A stretch of 33,894 nucleotides of DNA from SFWF01 sp045537915 (lineage in GTDB: Bacteria; Bacillota; Clostridia; Oscillospirales; Acutalibacteraceae), in contig JAZSQK010000044.1 of NCBI GenBank assembly GCA_045537915.1, forward strand, positions 1 through 33,894. Reading direction: 5' to 3'. Numbering within the stretch: position 1 is the first letter of the stretch; each line of letters starts with the position of its first letter. The position numbers were made by a program, and so were the translations under genes. Positions 31,655-33,894 of this stretch are shown in pieces. The notes below the pieces were generated by a model, which saw only the letters and a list, made by a program, of their open reading frames with translations, searched no databases and was not told the origin of the DNA.

Positions 31655-32566
31655 ATGTTTTATCGGGACTTAGGTTCATATCTTAAAAATAAATATGGTT
31701 GCAAGGCCTACAAGCTTTCTATTGACGGCGGTATGAGTTGTCCCAACCGAGACGGAACAATCGGGACAAGGGGTTGCATCTTTTGCTCCGACTGTGGCAG
31801 CGGAGAATTCGCCGAGAAAACCTGCGGCAGTATTAAAGAGCAGCTTGAAAGGGCGAAAAGGCGTGTTGAGTCAAAAAATAAGGGCGGAAAATACATCGCC
31901 TATTTTCAGTCCTTTACCAACACCTATGCAGATATAGACTATCTTGAAAAGATATATTATGAGGCTATCGCTCCCGATTACATAGTAGGCTTGTCTGTAG
32001 CCACCCGTCCCGACTGTCTGAGTGATGAGGTTTTAAATCTGCTTAGCGATATAAACAAAATAAAGCCTGTTTCAATTGAGTTGGGGCTTCAGACTATTCA
32101 CAAAAAAACGGCGGAATATATCCGCCGTGGCTACAAAACAGAGATTTTTGATGAGGCTGTAAAAAGGCTTTCCTCAAAAAACATTGAGGTTGTTGCTCAT
32201 ATTATCATCGGTCTGCCAAACGAAACCAGTGAGATGATATGTGAAACGGTAAAGCACATAGCCTCTCTTGGAATTAGCGGTGTAAAATTCCACCTTTTAT
32301 ACATTTCAGAGGGCACCGACCTTGCAAAAGACTATCAAAAAGGACTTTTTGAAGTGCTCGGCACGGAGGAATATGTCGATATTCTGGAGAAATGTATTAG
32401 GCTTCTGCCAAAGGACACAGTTGTTCACAGATTAACAGGTGACGGTGCGAAAAGCACACTTGTAGCACCGCTTTGGTCGGCAGACAAGAAAAAGGTTTTA
32501 AACTATATCAGAAAAAGATTTGAAGAAGACGATATTATTCAAGGTTCACTTTGTCAGGAGGCTTAA
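31655..32566 (+). CDS. Radical SAM protein, TIGR01212 family (YhcC/YtqA-like)
   Basis: A radical S-adenosylmethionine enzyme of unknown reaction. The 303-aa protein shows the family's N-terminal GGMSCPNRDGTIGTRGCIFC, with cluster cysteines 29, 41 and 44, then SGEF. It continues with YFQSFTNTYAD, GLSVATRPDCLSDEVL, SIELGLQTIHKKT and HIIIGLPNET, typical of the Elp3-like radical SAM barrel. ATG 31655 is chosen, because AGGTGG lies about 5 nt upstream. An in-frame GTG at 31646 falls inside that site. The downstream ZIP gene uses a ribosome site within this gene's end, so they are co-transcribed; a shared function is not implied. Confidence 0.92.
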   Translation: MFYRDLGSYLKNKYGCKAYKLSIDGGMSCPNRDGTIGTRGCIFCSDCGSGEFAEKTCGSIKEQLERAKRRVESKNKGGKYIAYFQSFTNTYADIDYLEKIYYEAIAPDYIVGLSVATRPDCLSDEVLNLLSDINKIKPVSIELGLQTIHKKTAEYIRRGYKTEIFDEAVKRLSSKNIEVVAHIIIGLPNETSEMICETVKHIASLGISGVKFHLLYISEGTDLAKDYQKGLFEVLGTEEYVDILEKCIRLLPKDTVVHRLTGDGAKSTLVAPLWSADKKKVLNYIRKRFEEDDIIQGSLCQEA

Positions 32567-32568
32567 AA

Positions 32569-33321
32569 ATGGAACTTGTATTACTTACAGCGGCAGGTGT
32601 CGGAGGGGCAACCCTTTTCGGCTCTCTGCTTGGATTTATATTCAGAAAAATATCACACAAATTTTCCGATATTGTTCTGTCCTTTGCGGCGGGTATTATG
32701 CTTGCGGCGGCTGTGCTCGGGCTTATTCTGCCATCGGTTGAATACGGCGGCAGATTCGGACTCGTTTATGCCGTTGTCGGAATTTTCTCAGGCGCATTAG
32801 TTATGAATCTTATGGACAAGCTTGTTCCCCATCTGCACCGACTTGCAGGTGCAGATTCTGAGAGCCATAACAACGGAAATCTTTCAAAGGTTATACTATT
32901 TGTAATGGCAATTGCGATACACAATCTGCCCGAAGGAATTGCCGCAGGTGTCGGCTTCGGCTCGGGCGACGTAAACGGCGCTCTGCTTATTGCCGGTGGA
33001 ATTGCGCTCCAGAATATTCCTGAGGGAATGATTATAATAGGTCCTATGCTTGCGGCGGGAGTTAGCGTCAAGCGCACCCTTATCTGCGCCCTTGCAACAG
33101 GACTTGTCGAGGTTGTCGGCACCTTTATAGGCTATTTTGCAGTATCAATATCAGCGATTGTTCTCCCCTTTGCTCTTGCCTTTGCGGGTGGAACTATGCT
33201 CTATGTTGTTAGTGATGAAATGATATTTGAAACCCACGGCCACGGAAGCGAACGAGGTGCTACCTATTCCCTGCTCCTCGGCTTCTGCGTAATGCTCGTA
33301 AGCGATGTGCTGCTCGGGTAA
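32569..33321 (+). CDS. ZIP family divalent metal transporter
   Basis: Imports zinc or a related divalent metal (Fe2+, Mn2+) across the cytoplasmic membrane. It has 250 aa with about eight membrane helices. The two metal-site helices carry AIHNLPEGIAAGVGFGSGD and ALQNIPEGMIIIGPML. A His-containing loop after the third helix (HLHRLAGADSESHNN) is the usual variable metal loop, and the tail has HGHGSE. ATG 32569 is chosen for its AGGAGG 7 nt upstream; a TTG at 32551 is in frame but overlaps the ribosome site. It closely resembles the GufA/ZupT group. It is followed by repeats and a terminator. Confidence 0.94.
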   Translation: MELVLLTAAGVGGATLFGSLLGFIFRKISHKFSDIVLSFAAGIMLAAAVLGLILPSVEYGGRFGLVYAVVGIFSGALVMNLMDKLVPHLHRLAGADSESHNNGNLSKVILFVMAIAIHNLPEGIAAGVGFGSGDVNGALLIAGGIALQNIPEGMIIIGPMLAAGVSVKRTLICALATGLVEVVGTFIGYFAVSISAIVLPFALAFAGGTMLYVVSDEMIFETHGHGSERGATYSLLLGFCVMLVSDVLLG

Positions 33322-33327
33322 ACCCGA

Positions 33328-33355
33328 ATGCAGAGTGCAAAATGCAGAATGAAAA
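33328..33355. repeat. Degenerate 7-bp tandem repeat after the ZIP gene
   Basis: Four heptads in a row, ATGCAGA, GTGCAAA, ATGCAGA, ATGAAAA. A stem GTGGC-TTC-GCCAC follows at 33362-33374. Such TGCA-rich short repeats look like dispersed intergenic elements. A matching inverted copy of AATGCAGAAT ends the window. Confidence 0.55.
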
Positions 33356-33385
33356 ATTAATGTGTGGCTTCGCCACGAACATAAA

Positions 33386-33412
33386 CGAAAAGAGAGGCAA
33401 TTGCCTCTCTTT
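33386..33412. terminator. Bidirectional terminator between ZIP gene and RHH gene
   Basis: A 26-bp perfect palindrome (33386-33411): AAAAGAGAGGC stem, AATT loop, GCCTCTCTTTT, then one more T. It ends the plus-strand transcript of the ZIP gene, and also the minus-strand RHH gene, whose stop is 3 nt away. Confidence 0.85.
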
Positions 33413-33414
33413 TT

Positions 33415-33591
33415 CTATTCCTCATTGTTTTCAACTTCTTCAAGAGCCATTTTTACTGCGGCGATAACAAACGCAGAAAATGTACAATCCTTACCCTCAA
33501 TCGCCTTCTCTACGCCCTCTATTACATCATTAGGAAAGCGGATTGTTTTGTTAGTTGTAGCCGGTGTGGTCGGTATTTTAAATTTTCCCAT
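33415..33591 (-). CDS. Small ribbon-helix-helix DNA-binding protein
   Basis: 58 aa. A short beta strand (NKTIRFP) is followed by two helices (DVIEGVEKAIEG and FSAFVIAAVKMALEEVE), the layout of Arc/MetJ/CopG-type dimeric repressors. ATG 33591 has GAGG 7 nt upstream; a TTG at 33606 would add five residues and overlap that site. It is divergent from the small gene at 33706, and the gap between them holds two related palindromes, which are plausible binding sites for it. No toxin gene is seen beside it, so a toxin-antitoxin role is not supported. Confidence 0.78.
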   Translation of the reverse strand: MGKFKIPTTPATTNKTIRFPNDVIEGVEKAIEGKDCTFSAFVIAAVKMALEEVENNEE

Positions 33592-33602
33592 AATTTTACC
33601 TC

Positions 33603-33620
33603 GCAATACAATTGTATTGC
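33603..33620. promoter_or_regulatory. 18-bp perfect palindrome, candidate RHH operator 1
   Basis: GCAATACAATTGTATTGC, centred at 33611.5, 12 nt upstream of the RHH start codon. It contains a -10-like TACAAT on the minus strand and sits against the ribosome site, so a bound protein would block this gene. It matches 14 of 18 positions with the core of the palindrome at 33646-33677. Confidence 0.65.
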
Positions 33621-33645
33621 TTTTAGTGTAATCCGAATCCTCTCA

Positions 33646-33677
33646 AAAATATGCATTGCAATTGCAATGCATATTTT
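33646..33677. promoter_or_regulatory. 32-bp perfect palindrome, candidate RHH operator 2
   Basis: Sixteen-base arms (AAAATATGCATTGCAA and complement) meet at 33661.5, exactly 50 bp from the centre of the palindrome at 33603-33620. The core GCATTGCAATTGCAATGC resembles that other site. It covers the -35 and nearly all of the spacer of the promoter at 33656-33684. Confidence 0.7.
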
Positions 33678-33684
33678 GTATAAT
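33656..33684 (+). promoter_or_regulatory. Promoter of the 52-aa protein gene
   Basis: Plus strand: -35 TTGCAA (33656-33661), 17-nt spacer, perfect -10 TATAAT (33679-33684). Nearly the whole spacer lies within the 32-bp palindrome, so binding there should shut it. Confidence 0.72.
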
Positions 33685-33705
33685 GAATTTATTGGAGGTC
33701 TAATT

Positions 33706-33864
33706 ATGACAGATTATAAGAAAATGTATCGAGAATTGTTTACAGCAACAACCAAAGCCATTGAAATTCTTATAGAGGCTCAGCAGAAATGCGAGGAGAT
33801 TTACATATCCGCAGAAGAAAAGGAAAATATTATTCGGATTATTGATAAATCTTCTAAAAATTAA
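33706..33864 (+). CDS. Small hypothetical protein, 52 aa
   Basis: A predicted soluble, mostly helical and charged peptide: MTDYKKMYRELFTATTKA at the start and EAQQKCEEIYISAEEKE later. ATG 33706 has GGAGG 7 nt upstream; the frame also extends upstream without a ribosome site. The pattern MY-x-LF and AQQ-EE-YI reminds me of short proteins often found in clostridial phage and mobile-element regions, but I have no function for it. It is divergent from the RHH gene and probably under its control. Confidence 0.65.
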   Translation: MTDYKKMYRELFTATTKAIEILIEAQQKCEEIYISAEEKENIIRIIDKSSKN

Positions 33865-33883
33865 TAGCGTCGCAGACACGATA

Positions 33884-33893
33884 ATTCTGCATT
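33884..33893. repeat. Inverted copy of AATGCAGAAT at the window end
   Basis: ATTCTGCATT is the exact complement of AATGCAGAAT at 33341-33350. The pair flanks the RHH/52-aa module over about 550 bp. The right-hand repeat is probably cut by the window edge. Confidence 0.45.
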
Positions 33894-33894
33894 A

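Noticed and set aside
33328..33355. CRISPR array
   Set aside because: The repeat unit is 7 bp and contiguous, without spacers.
33415..33864. Toxin-antitoxin system
   Set aside because: The RHH protein could be an antitoxin, but the genes are divergent and the 52-aa protein shows no toxin family motif that I recognise.

Overview
The window reads as a chromosomal segment of a strictly anaerobic, low-to-moderate G+C Firmicute, most likely a clostridial gut or rumen lineage. This is inferred from the gene set: a one-polypeptide pyruvate:ferredoxin oxidoreductase, a short HisG with HisZ, a QueH-type epoxyqueuosine reductase, strong AGGAGG ribosome sites and sigma-A promoters, several with a TG extended -10. 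No species can be named from the sequence alone. Almost everything from 1 to 31.5 kb lies on the minus strand, apart from one membrane-protein gene.

Layout. (1) 1-2567: 5' part of nifJ, cut by the window edge. (2) 2692-4821: an unusual NAD+ synthase with an XRE-type DNA-binding domain at its N terminus and a glutaminase-like domain whose nucleophilic cysteine is alanine. (3) 4933-12341: a compact nine-gene histidine operon, transcribed hisZ-G-D-C-B-H-A-F-IE, with its own promoter and terminator. (4) 12525-23018: a nine-gene branched-chain amino acid operon, ilvB-N-C-D-leuA-C-D-B-ilvE. It is preceded by a promoter, a 31-codon leader peptide with an Ile/Leu/Val run, and an intrinsic terminator, which together look like a ribosome-mediated attenuator. 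(5) 23290-24854: queH and a divergent membrane protein. (6) 24879-28650: a three-gene sugar set (4,6-dehydratase, aminotransferase, phosphoglycosyl transferase) resembling pglF-pglE-pglC. (7) 28863-31484: rpmH-rnpA-yidD-yidC-jag. (8) 31655-33321: a radical SAM protein and a ZIP metal transporter, plus strand. (9) 33328-33894: a small divergent module, a ribbon-helix-helix protein and a 52-aa protein, around two related palindromes and flanked by short repeats.

How the parts work together. The his and ilv-leu operons form a biosynthetic block of about 18 kb. The his genes cover the pathway except the histidinol-phosphate phosphatase. The ilv-leu genes cover the whole valine and leucine routes and the shared isoleucine steps, but no 2-oxobutyrate source (ilvA or cimA) is present. 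The rpmH block serves ribosome assembly, tRNA processing and membrane protein insertion. The 3' end looks like accessory DNA.

The strongest leads are the HTH-NAD+ synthase fusion with a lost glutaminase cysteine, the leader-peptide attenuator of the ilv-leu operon, and the paired palindromes of the terminal ribbon-helix-helix module. No intergenic stretch exceeds 300 bases. I saw no tRNA, rRNA, CRISPR array, insertion sequence or convincing replication origin.
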